This document shows, one piece after another, positions 1-7,529 of a stretch of DNA of 43,668 bases. Made by a program: the position numbers and the translations under genes. The stretch is from Bryobacterales bacterium (lineage in GTDB: Bacteria > Acidobacteriota > Terriglobia > Bryobacterales > Bryobacteraceae): assembly GCA_947446025.1 (NCBI GenBank), contig CANFEY010000042.1, positions 1 through 43,668 on the forward strand, written 5' to 3'. Each line of letters starts with the position of its first letter. Positions within the stretch are counted from its first letter, which is position 1. A model generated the notes under the pieces. The model was not told the DNA's origin, searched no databases, and saw only the letters and a list, made by a program, of their open reading frames with translations.

Positions 1-131
1 CCTTGGCGGGTTGCTCTCCAGCAGAGCCCGCCTCCGCTTCGCCAGCCGAGGACCAGTGTGGCGGAGAAGAAGGGGTTTGAGTAGCAGAAATCATTAAACG
101 GCAAGTGTGACAATGCAGTTTGTCTCAATAG
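1..131. other. No gene recognised at left edge
   Basis: All three plus-strand frames stop within this stretch, and none resembles the N-terminus expected for the sterol-desaturase-like remnant that follows. The frame of that remnant is closed by a TAG at 129-131. I see no convincing promoter or RNA here. Confidence 0.5.
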
Positions 132-152
132 AGGGGGTCACCCCACCATCAC

Positions 153-632
153 GTGGCATTTCTGTGGCCCATTCATCGGGTGCATCACTCGGACCCGGAT
201 TTCGACGTGTCCACGGGCGCGCGCTTTCACCCCCTGGAACCGGTGCTGGTTCAAGCGGTCGATTTAGGCTTGATCCTGTTGCTGGCGCCACCGCCCGCGG
301 CAGTCCTATTCGCGAAACTCGCGGGCGTGGCGAGCAACTTCTTCGAACACGCCAATGCGTCGACGCCGGCATGGGCCGAGCGTATCCTGCGCGCGGGCAT
401 CGTCACGCCGGACCTTCATCGGATACATCATTCGCAAGGTATCGTGGAGCAGAACAGGAACTTCGGTGAGATTTTCACCTGCTGGGACCGGCTCTTCGGA
501 ACCTATAAGGGGCAGACTGCCGGAGGCGACAAAGCGCTCGTCATCGGTGTAAGCGGCTATCAGGACCCGCGCAGTCTGGAGATGGGAGAAATGCTGACCC
601 AGCCGTTCCACAAGGACCGAGGTAGCGAGTAA
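153..632 (+). pseudogene. 5'-truncated sterol desaturase / fatty acid hydroxylase
   Basis: This encodes the C-terminal part of a membrane di-iron hydroxylase of the sterol desaturase family. Two of the family's three histidine boxes are visible, HRVHHSD near the start and HRIHHS in the second half, with the RFHPLEP segment between them. Intact family members are about 250-300 residues; only 159 follow the first possible start, a GTG with no Shine-Dalgarno sequence. The residues just before it in the same frame (HHHVAFLW) resemble the end of the first histidine box, but the frame is cut by a TAG at 129-131, so the N-terminal membrane helices and most of the first box are missing. An inactive remnant is most likely; an assembly error is possible. 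It is convergent with the exosortase gene, whose stop lies directly next to its own. Confidence 0.7.
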
Positions 633-2228
633 CTACCAGTATTGCCACTGCCCCCGGCCGAGGACCCAGATCGCCAAGAGCGCGTTGGTCACCGCGTGGG
701 CAAGCACTGCCTCGCCGATGCTGTTGGTTTTCCTGGCCACCGCGGCGAACGCCAGACCGGCCAGAATGCCAGCCAGCCAGCGCTCACCATGCAGCAATCC
801 GAAAGCAACAGAGGAGCCCAGGATGCCAATCCAGGTTGCGGAGCGGAGCGGAACCGTATCGAAATCAACGTTGCCGATTCTGCGCATCAGGAAGCCCCGG
901 AAGGCAAGTTCCTCGGCCAGAGGCACCGTGGTGGTGGCCGCGAGTGCGCGCAACATGATCCAGGTAAGTTGCCACGCCGCGCTCCCTTGGGCTAGCGGTA
1001 TAGGCATCCCGGCGGAGGGCGTTCCCTGCCACTGGTCGAAGGCCAGCCACAACGCAAAGACGGCAAAGCCGGTGGCCGCGCCCATCCAGCCGATGCTCCA
1101 AGAAAGTGTCGGTAGCCGAGCGCGGAAAAACCAAAGTACGGCAGCAGCGGCCAGGAAGCGGAGTCCGTACAGCCACTCGAAGTCCGCCGACGCGGCTCGG
1201 GAGAGCATGCCGCTAGCAAGGATGGCGAGAAACGGGATGAGGTAGGCCGCCGTGGGGTTGTCGTCCAAAATTGGCTCACGCCGCGCGGGCGGAAATAGGC
1301 TGATCCAACGCAGGCGGGGTGCCAGAATCGTCATTCCAAAGGCGACGCCGTTGAAGGCGATCCAGCCGGCTTGCGAGTGGAATCCACCGGCGGCGATCCG
1401 TTCCGCCCCGGCATCCCCGATGAGCAACAGCGCCGCGATGCGAACCGCGTTCAGCAGAAATAGTGTGACTGCTCCAGCCGGGATCAACAGAAACGCACGC
1501 GGAAAACGGAAGTCACGGCGGTAGAGCCACAACCAGGCGGCGCTGAAGATGAGCATGAGTCCGACGCCCTCAAGGCCCGAGCACTCTTGCGAAATGATCA
1601 CGCCGAAGTGGTTCCCTCGGATGCGCAGCCGGCTCGGGTCAATGGTGAGGTTGGGGATGAGCGGGCGCAGAAGAATCTGCACCATTTCAAAGGTGAGGCG
1701 TGCGGTGGATTGCCACAGGGACTGGCTCCAAATCACCACGGCCAGGCCGAGTGCGGAGACCAGGCTGGCAGTGATCCAGGCAGAGGCCGGAACGCTGAGA
1801 AGGCTTCTCCAGAACCGCCATGGAAAAACACCCAGGCAGGCGGAGAGGACCGCCAGCACGCCCAATAGAAGCCAGGCCGTAACCAGCAGGTTCGGTAGGG
1901 TGACAGCGGGCCAATTTCCATACAGTGCGGCAGAGGCAGCGACGAACGCCGCGGCCAGCCCGGAGTGGGCTGCGAGCCAAACCCACCGTAGCTCACCCGC
2001 GACGGCTTGGGCCTGTTTCCAGGTCCCCTGGACTCCCGCGAAGGCGGCAAATGCAGCGCTGAAGCCGACCATAAACCGCAGCACCCACGCGCCCATGTAT
2101 CCGAGTTGTCCAGGCCAGCCGGAGCGGCCCGCCAGGTCAGCCCCGTCCAGCCAGTTCGTCACGGCTAGCAGTTCGACCAGCAGGAACGCGGCAAGGAAGG
2201 CGGCTCGGCGCAGGACCACGTTTCTCAT
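633..2228 (-). CDS. xrtE: Exosortase E fused to CPBP (CAAX-like) intramembrane protease
   Basis: A polytopic membrane protein of 531 residues from the ATG at 2228. The N-terminal half is an exosortase, a transpeptidase that cleaves C-terminal sorting signals: Cys216 in QECSG, Arg263 in LNAVRIA and His284 in GGFHSQAGW form the expected triad. The C-terminal half is a CPBP/Abi protease with Glu439-Glu440 and Arg444 (EELAFR), His480 (GLLHGE) and His511 (LAHAVTN). This two-domain architecture is that of 'exosortase E/protease, VPEID-CTERM system'. A start ten codons upstream (2258) is possible but lies inside a terminator hairpin, so 2228 is preferred; neither has a good Shine-Dalgarno. The likely substrate gene is directly upstream on the same strand. 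Family assignment is strong; the physiological role is unknown. Confidence 0.9.
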   Translation of the reverse strand: MRNVVLRRAAFLAAFLLVELLAVTNWLDGADLAGRSGWPGQLGYMGAWVLRFMVGFSAAFAAFAGVQGTWKQAQAVAGELRWVWLAAHSGLAAAFVAASAALYGNWPAVTLPNLLVTAWLLLGVLAVLSACLGVFPWRFWRSLLSVPASAWITASLVSALGLAVVIWSQSLWQSTARLTFEMVQILLRPLIPNLTIDPSRLRIRGNHFGVIISQECSGLEGVGLMLIFSAAWLWLYRRDFRFPRAFLLIPAGAVTLFLLNAVRIAALLLIGDAGAERIAAGGFHSQAGWIAFNGVAFGMTILAPRLRWISLFPPARREPILDDNPTAAYLIPFLAILASGMLSRAASADFEWLYGLRFLAAAAVLWFFRARLPTLSWSIGWMGAATGFAVFALWLAFDQWQGTPSAGMPIPLAQGSAAWQLTWIMLRALAATTTVPLAEELAFRGFLMRRIGNVDFDTVPLRSATWIGILGSSVAFGLLHGERWLAGILAGLAFAAVARKTNSIGEAVLAHAVTNALLAIWVLGRGQWQYW

Positions 2229-2245
2229 TATGCAACTTATGCAAC
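2228..2245 (-). repeat. 9-bp tandem repeat at the xrtE start
   Basis: On the plus strand TTATGCAAC occurs twice in direct succession, without mismatch. The repeat fills the gap between the U-tract of the upstream terminator and the xrtE start codon, which it touches, and occupies the place where a ribosome binding site would be expected. Confidence 0.8.
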
Positions 2246-2279
2246 AAAAAACCGGCACCGCCCGAGGGCAGCACCGGTT
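2246..2279 (-). terminator. Rho-independent terminator between sorting substrate and xrtE
   Basis: Read on the minus strand, arms AACCGGTGCTGCC and GGCGGTGCCGGTT pair over 13 positions (ten Watson-Crick, three G-U) around a CTCG tetraloop and are followed by a run of T. It lies 20 bases after the stop of the small CTERM gene and ends 17 bases before the xrtE start. It should end most transcripts of the small gene, with xrtE transcribed by read-through or separately. Confidence 0.8.
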
Positions 2280-2298
2280 CTAAGTGTTTGTTTCCAGA

Positions 2299-2454
2299 CT
2301 ACTTCTTGCGGCGTCCACGCAGGACCAGCAAGCCGCCCGAAACCAGCGCGACGGCTGCACCGGCGGTGTTTCCGTCGATTTCCGGTGCGGTAAATCCCGC
2401 CATCGCAAAAGTAGCGGTGCCCAATAGAATGACCAAGGTTCCTAGAATTTTCAT
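2299..2454 (-). CDS. 51-residue APEID/VPEID-CTERM sorting-signal protein
   Basis: This small gene has an excellent ribosome binding site, AGGAGG six bases before its ATG. Residues 1-19 form a signal peptide (MKILGTLV..., probable cleavage after AMA). Only three residues later comes a PEP-CTERM-type sorting signal: Ala-Pro-Glu-Ile-Asp at 23-27, a small-residue and hydrophobic stretch to about residue 45, then the basic tail RGRRKK at 46-51. This matches the VPEID-CTERM class handled by exosortase E, whose gene lies directly downstream on the same strand. There is practically no mature domain between the export and sorting signals. It may be a membrane peptide, a peptide precursor or a carrier for something added after translation; those roles are inference. 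A longer overlapping frame on the same strand is not coding. Confidence 0.88.
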   Translation of the reverse strand: MKILGTLVILLGTATFAMAGFTAPEIDGNTAGAAVALVSGGLLVLRGRRKK

Positions 2455-2508
2455 TTACATCCTCCTGAGAAGGACGATAGCACATCTAGTACTTATGAGT
2501 CACTAGGT

Positions 2509-2514
2509 ACTATA
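2509..2514 (-). promoter_or_regulatory. Candidate -10 element for the small CTERM gene
   Basis: TATAGT on the minus strand lies 55 bases before the start codon, in the short gap after the oxidoreductase gene, within the inverted repeat AGGTA-CTA-TACCT. No convincing -35 hexamer is present at 17 bases, so this is tentative; transcription from the upstream oxidoreductase gene is the alternative. Confidence 0.3.
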
Positions 2515-2516
2515 CC

Positions 2517-3458
2517 TTAGAGGAAACTTTTCTCCAGCCGGTCCAGCGTGGCCATGGCCGGGTAGCACTGCTGGATGCTGGCGTTCGGCTCGCGGCCGGC
2601 GTGGATGGCGGCGAAAAACTCGCGGTCTTGGAGTTCGATGCCGTTCATCGAGACATCTACATTCGAGACGTCGATTTTCTGTTCCTTGCCGTCGAACAGA
2701 TCGTCATAGCGGGCGAGGTAGGTGCCGTTGTCGCAGATGTAGCGGAAGAACGTTCCCAACGGCCCGTCATTGTTGAAGGACAGCGACAAGGTGCAAAGCG
2801 CGCCCGAAGCCACCTTCATTTGGATGCTCATGTCCATGGCGATCTTGAGGTCGGGGTGGTGCGGACCTTCCAACGCGCGGGCGACAGTGATGGGCTGTTG
2901 CGTCTGGTAGGAGAACAGATCGACGGTGTGGCACGCGTGGTGCCACAGCAAATGGTCGGTCCAGGAGCGGGGCTTGCCGGCGGCGTTCATGTTGGTGCGG
3001 CGGAAGAAGAACGTCTGCACGTCCATCTGCAGGACCTTCAATTCACCTTCCAGGATCTTCTTGTGAATCCACTGATGGCTGGGATTGAAGCGGCGGGTGT
3101 GGCCGCCCATGGCGATGACGCCGGTTTCCTTCTGGGTCTTCAAGAGCAGGTCGGCATCCGCCAGATTGTCGCAGATCGGGATCTCAATCTGCACATGCTT
3201 GCCGGCCTTCATGCACTGCACGCCTTGTTCCGCATGCATCTGCGTGGGCGTGGCCAGGATCATGGCTTCGAGGCCCGGCTGTTTGAGGCTTTCGCCCAGG
3301 TCGCCGGTGAAATGCGGGATCTTGAACCGCTTGGCGACTTCCTCAGTGGCCGTCTGGTTCCCGCCGGTGATGGTGACAACTTCGATGCCTGGAATATTCT
3401 GAATGGCTTCCAGATGCTTTACGCCGAACGCGCCTTGTCCGGCCAACCCAACTTTCAT
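2517..3458 (-). CDS. Gfo/Idh/MocA-family oxidoreductase
   Basis: A cytoplasmic NAD(P)-dependent oxidoreductase of 313 residues, at the lower end of the usual family size. The N-terminal Rossmann motif is GLAGQGAFG (4-12), followed by the LATPTQMHAE segment typical of the family. The family's EKP motif, whose lysine usually takes part in catalysis, reads Glu92-Ile93-Pro94 here. The C-terminal half contains HHACHTVDLF, in the position of the family's second conserved region. The start is supported by GAGGA seven bases upstream. Substrates cannot be predicted; members act on sugars, inositols and related compounds. The lysine loss suggests altered chemistry or a non-catalytic role. Confidence 0.8.
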   Translation of the reverse strand: MKVGLAGQGAFGVKHLEAIQNIPGIEVVTITGGNQTATEEVAKRFKIPHFTGDLGESLKQPGLEAMILATPTQMHAEQGVQCMKAGKHVQIEIPICDNLADADLLLKTQKETGVIAMGGHTRRFNPSHQWIHKKILEGELKVLQMDVQTFFFRRTNMNAAGKPRSWTDHLLWHHACHTVDLFSYQTQQPITVARALEGPHHPDLKIAMDMSIQMKVASGALCTLSLSFNNDGPLGTFFRYICDNGTYLARYDDLFDGKEQKIDVSNVDVSMNGIELQDREFFAAIHAGREPNASIQQCYPAMATLDRLEKSFL

Positions 3459-3571
3459 TTTCGTTTCCTCGCTTGAATGGGCGTCCCCCGCGGATGCGGC
3501 GGACGCAAACTCTTAGTGTACCTCCGGTAGGGGCTGCGCGAAGAGACTGGTTCGTGGTATTTCTACATGCG

Positions 3572-4996
3572 ATGACTAAGAGCACGCTTCTCTGGCTGAC
3601 GGCTTGCGCCACACCCGGCTTTGCATCCATGCCATGCGGGGATCTGGCGCGGGTCCCGATTGCGAATACCAAGGTGACGCTGGCTGAGAACGTATCAGCA
3701 GCCGGGGACCTTCCGGCTTTCTGCCGCGTGCGCGCGACACTCGCGCCGTCGCCCGATTCTGACATCAAGATCGAGGTGTGGTTGCCGGAGCCCACACGCT
3801 GGAACCGCAAGTTCCGGGGCACGGGCAACGGCGGGCTGGGCGGAGGGGCCACCGTCAACACTGCGCCGTTGACCACCGCTATCCGGGCCGGCTACGCCAC
3901 TGCGGGCAACAATACTGGGCACGAAGGCGGTTCGGACTACGCCATCGGGCACCCGGAAAAGGTCAAGGATTTCGGCTATCGCGCATCGCACGAAATGGTG
4001 GTGGTGACGAAGATCCTGATCGGCGGCTACTACGACGCGTCCCTGCAATACTCGCTGATGGCGGAATCGGGAGGCGGCACCATCGCGGCTCTCAGTGCGG
4101 CGCAGCGCTACCCGGAAGACTACGACCTGCTGGCGGTGGTCTCGATGTCGTCCTACTTGACGAGGCATACCTTCGGCCAGATGTGGACCTGGTACGCAAC
4201 CCATGAATCCGAGGCTAGCTTCATCCCGACCGCGAAATATCCGGCGATGCACGCCGCGGCGGTGCAGGCCTGCGATGCCAAGGATGGCCGCAAGGACGGC
4301 TTGATCGGCATGGCCGAGAAATGTAAGTTCGACCCCGTGGTGATGGAGTGCAAAGGTGCGGACGCGCCCACTTGCCTGACCGCGCCTCAGATAGCGGCAG
4401 CGCGCAAGATCTACGCCGGCCCTAAGAACCCGCGCACGGGCGAGCAGGTCTATTCCCCGCTCTTTCCCGGCAGCGAACTCGGCTGGGGCCAACTTTCCGG
4501 CGCGGAGCCGCTGGGAATCCCGGTCGATTTCTTCCGCTACTACGTCTTTGAAGATCCCAAATGGGACTACAAGGCTCGCCCGCTCAATTTCGACGCCGAT
4601 GTAGCCAAGGCCGACCGGCCTGAAATCGCGGCGGTGAACGCCGTGAATCCCGACCTCAGCCGCTACTTCGCGCGGGGCGGCAAGCTGCTGCTGATTGGCG
4701 GATGGGCGGATGCTGCCGTGCCTCCGGCGGTCGCGGTGGACTATTACAAGCAGGTCGTCTCCACGGTAGGCGCAAAGGCAGCCCAGACCTCGATGCGCTT
4801 TTTCATGGTCCCCGGCATGGGCCACGGCTTCGGCAGTACGGGCGTGGAGAACTTCACCTTCGACACACTGGCCGCGATCGAGCAATGGAGGCTCACCAAC
4901 AAGGCTCCCGACCGTCTGGTGCTGAATCATTTCAAGGATGGCAAGCCGGTCGCGCCCTATCCGGTGTGTGCCTACCCTCGCGATACGTGCCAGTAG
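3572..4996 (+). CDS. Secreted tannase/feruloyl-esterase family hydrolase
   Basis: An alpha/beta hydrolase of the tannase and feruloyl esterase family, predicted to be exported (signal peptide in residues 1-18) and to cleave phenolic or other esters. Residues 85-120 (TGNGGLGGG, GHEGGSDYA) and the CDAKDGRKDGLI segment are family hallmarks. The nucleophile is Ser166 in AESGGG, the acid is probably the Asp of GGWADAAVPP, and the base is His418 in GMGHG. In characterised members the nucleophile follows a Cys and the His precedes a Cys, and these two form a disulfide (CS-D-HC motif). Here they are Glu165 and Gly419, so both partners are absent together. The open frame begins further upstream, but the ATG at 3572 gives a normal signal peptide. 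Substrate unknown. Confidence 0.85.
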   Translation: MTKSTLLWLTACATPGFASMPCGDLARVPIANTKVTLAENVSAAGDLPAFCRVRATLAPSPDSDIKIEVWLPEPTRWNRKFRGTGNGGLGGGATVNTAPLTTAIRAGYATAGNNTGHEGGSDYAIGHPEKVKDFGYRASHEMVVVTKILIGGYYDASLQYSLMAESGGGTIAALSAAQRYPEDYDLLAVVSMSSYLTRHTFGQMWTWYATHESEASFIPTAKYPAMHAAAVQACDAKDGRKDGLIGMAEKCKFDPVVMECKGADAPTCLTAPQIAAARKIYAGPKNPRTGEQVYSPLFPGSELGWGQLSGAEPLGIPVDFFRYYVFEDPKWDYKARPLNFDADVAKADRPEIAAVNAVNPDLSRYFARGGKLLLIGGWADAAVPPAVAVDYYKQVVSTVGAKAAQTSMRFFMVPGMGHGFGSTGVENFTFDTLAAIEQWRLTNKAPDRLVLNHFKDGKPVAPYPVCAYPRDTCQ

Positions 4997-5043
4997 CGCC
5001 GCGCGGGTTTTCTCCCGCAAGCGGATTTGCTAGGGTAGTGCCT

Positions 5044-6042
5044 ATGAAACGGCTGCTTCTAATCGTGGTGTTTTTCTCCTCTACCCTTTCCGCTGCAACT
5101 CCGGTGGTCTTTCGCGGAAAAGTGGTGATGGAGGACGGCTCAGAGCCCGGAAAATCGGTTGGCACGCAGCGGATCTGTTCCGACAACGGGACAGGTCCTG
5201 GGCCGATCACCGACAAGGCCGGAGTTTACACGTGGCGTATGGATGTGGACTACATGCGCACGCGCCGTTGTTTCATTGAGGCGACGCTGGTGGGGTATGA
5301 GTCGACGCAGGTCGACATTTCGGACGTAAACCCGGCGGTGACCGTCAATGTGGCACTTGCGCCCATCAAGCTGTCGCTCAAAGGCAGCAATCCGTATCAG
5401 CTTGGCGGTCCGGACAAAGACGTTCCGGCGAAAGGCCGCGCGGAATGGACGGCAGCGATGAAAGCGATCAACGCGAACGACATGCCGGGCGCAACCGCGC
5501 AGCTGAAGGCGGCGGTGGAGGCAAATCCGAAGTTCGCGTTGGCGTGGCACGATTTGGGAGTCCTATACGACCTTCAGCGAGATGTTCCGGCAGCGCGCGA
5601 CGCCTACACCAAGGCCATGGAAACCAACCCAAAGGCGCTGGCTCCATACGCCGCGCTGATCCGGCTGATGCTGCGGGAGAAGGATTGGGCGGGTGTGCTG
5701 AAGCAATCCTCCGCGCTGATTCCTCTGGATAAGGACCGCATCTTCGCCGAAGCCTACGCGTTCCAAGCCGCGGCGCACTTGAATCTCAAGGATCTAGCCG
5801 CCGCCGAGGCTGCCGCCAATGAAGCACTGAATCCCAAAGCTAAGCACACCTACGTCCGCGCAGAGTATGTCCTGAGCCGGATCCTCGAAGCCAAGGGCGA
5901 TGCCGCCGGAGCCAAGCAACACATGACGCGATACCTGGAATTGGTCCCCGCCGCGGAGGATGCTGCGCAGATCAAAGCGCACATCGATGGGTTCGGCAAG
6001 CCCGGCGCGCCCGAGCCGGAACTGGTGCTGCTGACCCGGTAG
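5044..6042 (+). CDS. Exported TPR protein with carboxypeptidase-regulatory-like domain
   Basis: A 332-residue protein with an N-terminal signal peptide (MKRLLLIVVFFSSTLSA). Residues about 20-115 look like a beta-sandwich of the carboxypeptidase-regulatory-like type (VVFRGKVVMEDGSEPG, then GVYTWRMDVDY and VTVNVALAPI). Residues about 130-310 are tetratricopeptide repeats, for example ALAWHDLGVLYDLQRD and the repeats after it. The open frame extends into the tannase gene upstream, but the ATG at 5044, 47 bases after the tannase stop, gives the only sensible signal peptide. Such combinations are common in Acidobacteriota and probably serve as periplasmic interaction modules; no enzymatic activity is indicated. 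Confidence 0.82.
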   Translation: MKRLLLIVVFFSSTLSAATPVVFRGKVVMEDGSEPGKSVGTQRICSDNGTGPGPITDKAGVYTWRMDVDYMRTRRCFIEATLVGYESTQVDISDVNPAVTVNVALAPIKLSLKGSNPYQLGGPDKDVPAKGRAEWTAAMKAINANDMPGATAQLKAAVEANPKFALAWHDLGVLYDLQRDVPAARDAYTKAMETNPKALAPYAALIRLMLREKDWAGVLKQSSALIPLDKDRIFAEAYAFQAAAHLNLKDLAAAEAAANEALNPKAKHTYVRAEYVLSRILEAKGDAAGAKQHMTRYLELVPAAEDAAQIKAHIDGFGKPGAPEPELVLLTR

Positions 6043-6100
6043 CTGCACTTTTTCTGAAAATTTCCTGAGCATTCTTCCCCGCTCAGCCCACTATACCTGT

Positions 6101-7483
6101 GTGCAAACGTTTGACATGGTGGTGGTAGGCTCAGGTCCTGCGGGGCAGCGGGCGGCGATTCAGGGCGCCAAATCCGGCAAGCGGGTCGCGGTGGTGGAGC
6201 GGCGGGAGGTCGTGGGGGGCGCGTGCGTCAACACGGGTACGATCCCCTCCAAAACCATGCGCGAAGCCGTGATGCACTTTTCGGGCTACAAGTACCAGAA
6301 CATCTACGGCGCGAATTACCGGGTGAAAGAGAAGATCACCATGGCGGACCTGATCTTCCGGGTGCAGCATGTGATCAAGACCGAAGTGGATGTTTCGCAC
6401 TCTCAGCTCACGCGCAACGGCGTAGAAACGCTGTGGGGGCAGGCGGCGTTCGTAGACCCCAACACGATTCGTGTGGAAAACTCGCGCCAGACCTCTGAGT
6501 ACCGCGCGGAGATCTTCATCATCGCCACAGGGACCAAGCCGGCTTGTTCGTCAAAGGTCCCCTTCAACAATCGGAACATTCTCAACAGTGACCAGGTGCT
6601 AGACCTGAAAGAAATCCCCAAGACGTTCATCGTGGTGGGCGGCGGGGTGATCGGCGTGGAATACGCGTGCATGTTCGCGGCGCTGGGCGTGCGGGTGATC
6701 CTGATTGAGCGGCGTCCGCGATTGCTGGAGTTTGCCGATGGCGAGATCGTGGAGGCGCTCTGCTACCACCTGCGCGACCGGCGTGTGACGCTGCGGCTGA
6801 ATGAGGAGGTCTCTTCGGTGGAAGACTGCGGCGACGGCCGCGTGGTAGCGAACCTGGCGAGCAACAAGAAGATCAACGGCGATGCGCTACTGTATGCGGT
6901 GGGGCGTCAGGGAAATGTCGACAACCTGAATCTGGAGGCCGCTGGATTGACCTCCGACGACCGGGGCCGCATCGCGGTGGATCAAGACTACCGGACCAAA
7001 GTCCCGCATATTTTCGCGGCGGGCGATGTCATTGGGTTCCCCAGTCTGGCTTCGGTGTCCCGCGAACAGGGCCGCATCGCGGCGGCCAAGGCGTACAACC
7101 TGCCGGTGCACTCGAACCCGGAGACGTATCCTTACGGCATCTACACCATCCCGGAAATCTCTTTCATCGGCAAGACCGAGGAAGCGCTGACGGATGCGGA
7201 CGTACCGTATGAGGTCGGCGTGGCTTACTATCGCGAGATCGCGCGAGGCCAGATCCGCGGCGACACCACGGGCCGCCTGAAGCTGATCTTCCATCGCGAC
7301 ACGCGAGAGATCCTGGGTATCCACATCATCGGCGAGGGCGCCAGTGAGTTGCTGCACATCGGGCAGGCGGTCATGGTGCTGAAGGGCACCGTGGACTACT
7401 TCGTCGACACAGTCTTCAACTATCCCACTCTGGCCGAGTGCTACAAGGCCGCTGCATTCAACGGCCTCAACCGCCTGGGATAG
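6101..7483 (+). CDS. sthA: Soluble pyridine nucleotide transhydrogenase
   Basis: A FAD-dependent cytoplasmic enzyme of 460 residues that exchanges reducing equivalents between NADPH and NAD. The FAD-binding motif GSGPAGQRAA is at 10-19 and a second dinucleotide motif GGGVIGVEY lies mid-protein. The redox-disulfide site of lipoamide dehydrogenases (CxxxxC) reads Cys42-V-N-T-G-Thr47, so the second cysteine is missing; this is the feature that separates SthA from dithiol-active relatives. C-terminal dimerisation residues are present (AECYKAAAFNGL). The start is a GTG; the first ATG five codons later would cut into the flavin motif strand. No Shine-Dalgarno is visible. Confidence in the family is high. 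Confidence 0.88.
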   Translation: MQTFDMVVVGSGPAGQRAAIQGAKSGKRVAVVERREVVGGACVNTGTIPSKTMREAVMHFSGYKYQNIYGANYRVKEKITMADLIFRVQHVIKTEVDVSHSQLTRNGVETLWGQAAFVDPNTIRVENSRQTSEYRAEIFIIATGTKPACSSKVPFNNRNILNSDQVLDLKEIPKTFIVVGGGVIGVEYACMFAALGVRVILIERRPRLLEFADGEIVEALCYHLRDRRVTLRLNEEVSSVEDCGDGRVVANLASNKKINGDALLYAVGRQGNVDNLNLEAAGLTSDDRGRIAVDQDYRTKVPHIFAAGDVIGFPSLASVSREQGRIAAAKAYNLPVHSNPETYPYGIYTIPEISFIGKTEEALTDADVPYEVGVAYYREIARGQIRGDTTGRLKLIFHRDTREILGIHIIGEGASELLHIGQAVMVLKGTVDYFVDTVFNYPTLAECYKAAAFNGLNRLG

Positions 7484-7490
7484 CCGGTCC

Positions 7491-7511
7491 AAATGGTGTC
7501 TGACACTATTT
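7491..7511. repeat. 21-bp imperfect palindrome (REP-like)
   Basis: The arms AAATGGTGTC and GACACTATTT face each other around a single T, with one G-T mismatch. The first eleven bases recur exactly at 17045-17055, and ATGGTGTCA occurs on the minus strand at 43637-43645. It sits between the sthA stop and the next gene and could be an extragenic repeat, a weak terminator or an operator. Confidence 0.5.
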
Positions 7512-7529
7512 GATTACACTAAGATCTGA

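Noticed and set aside
2237-2485. 82-codon minus-strand frame overlapping the small CTERM gene
   Set aside because: It reads the same DNA in another frame, runs through the terminator hairpin and lacks a ribosome binding site; the 51-residue frame has both a consensus site and a recognisable protein.
3695-5020. 441-codon open frame on the minus strand opposite the tannase-like gene
   Set aside because: Antisense shadow rich in Arg and His with no family resemblance, while the plus strand has complete catalytic motifs.
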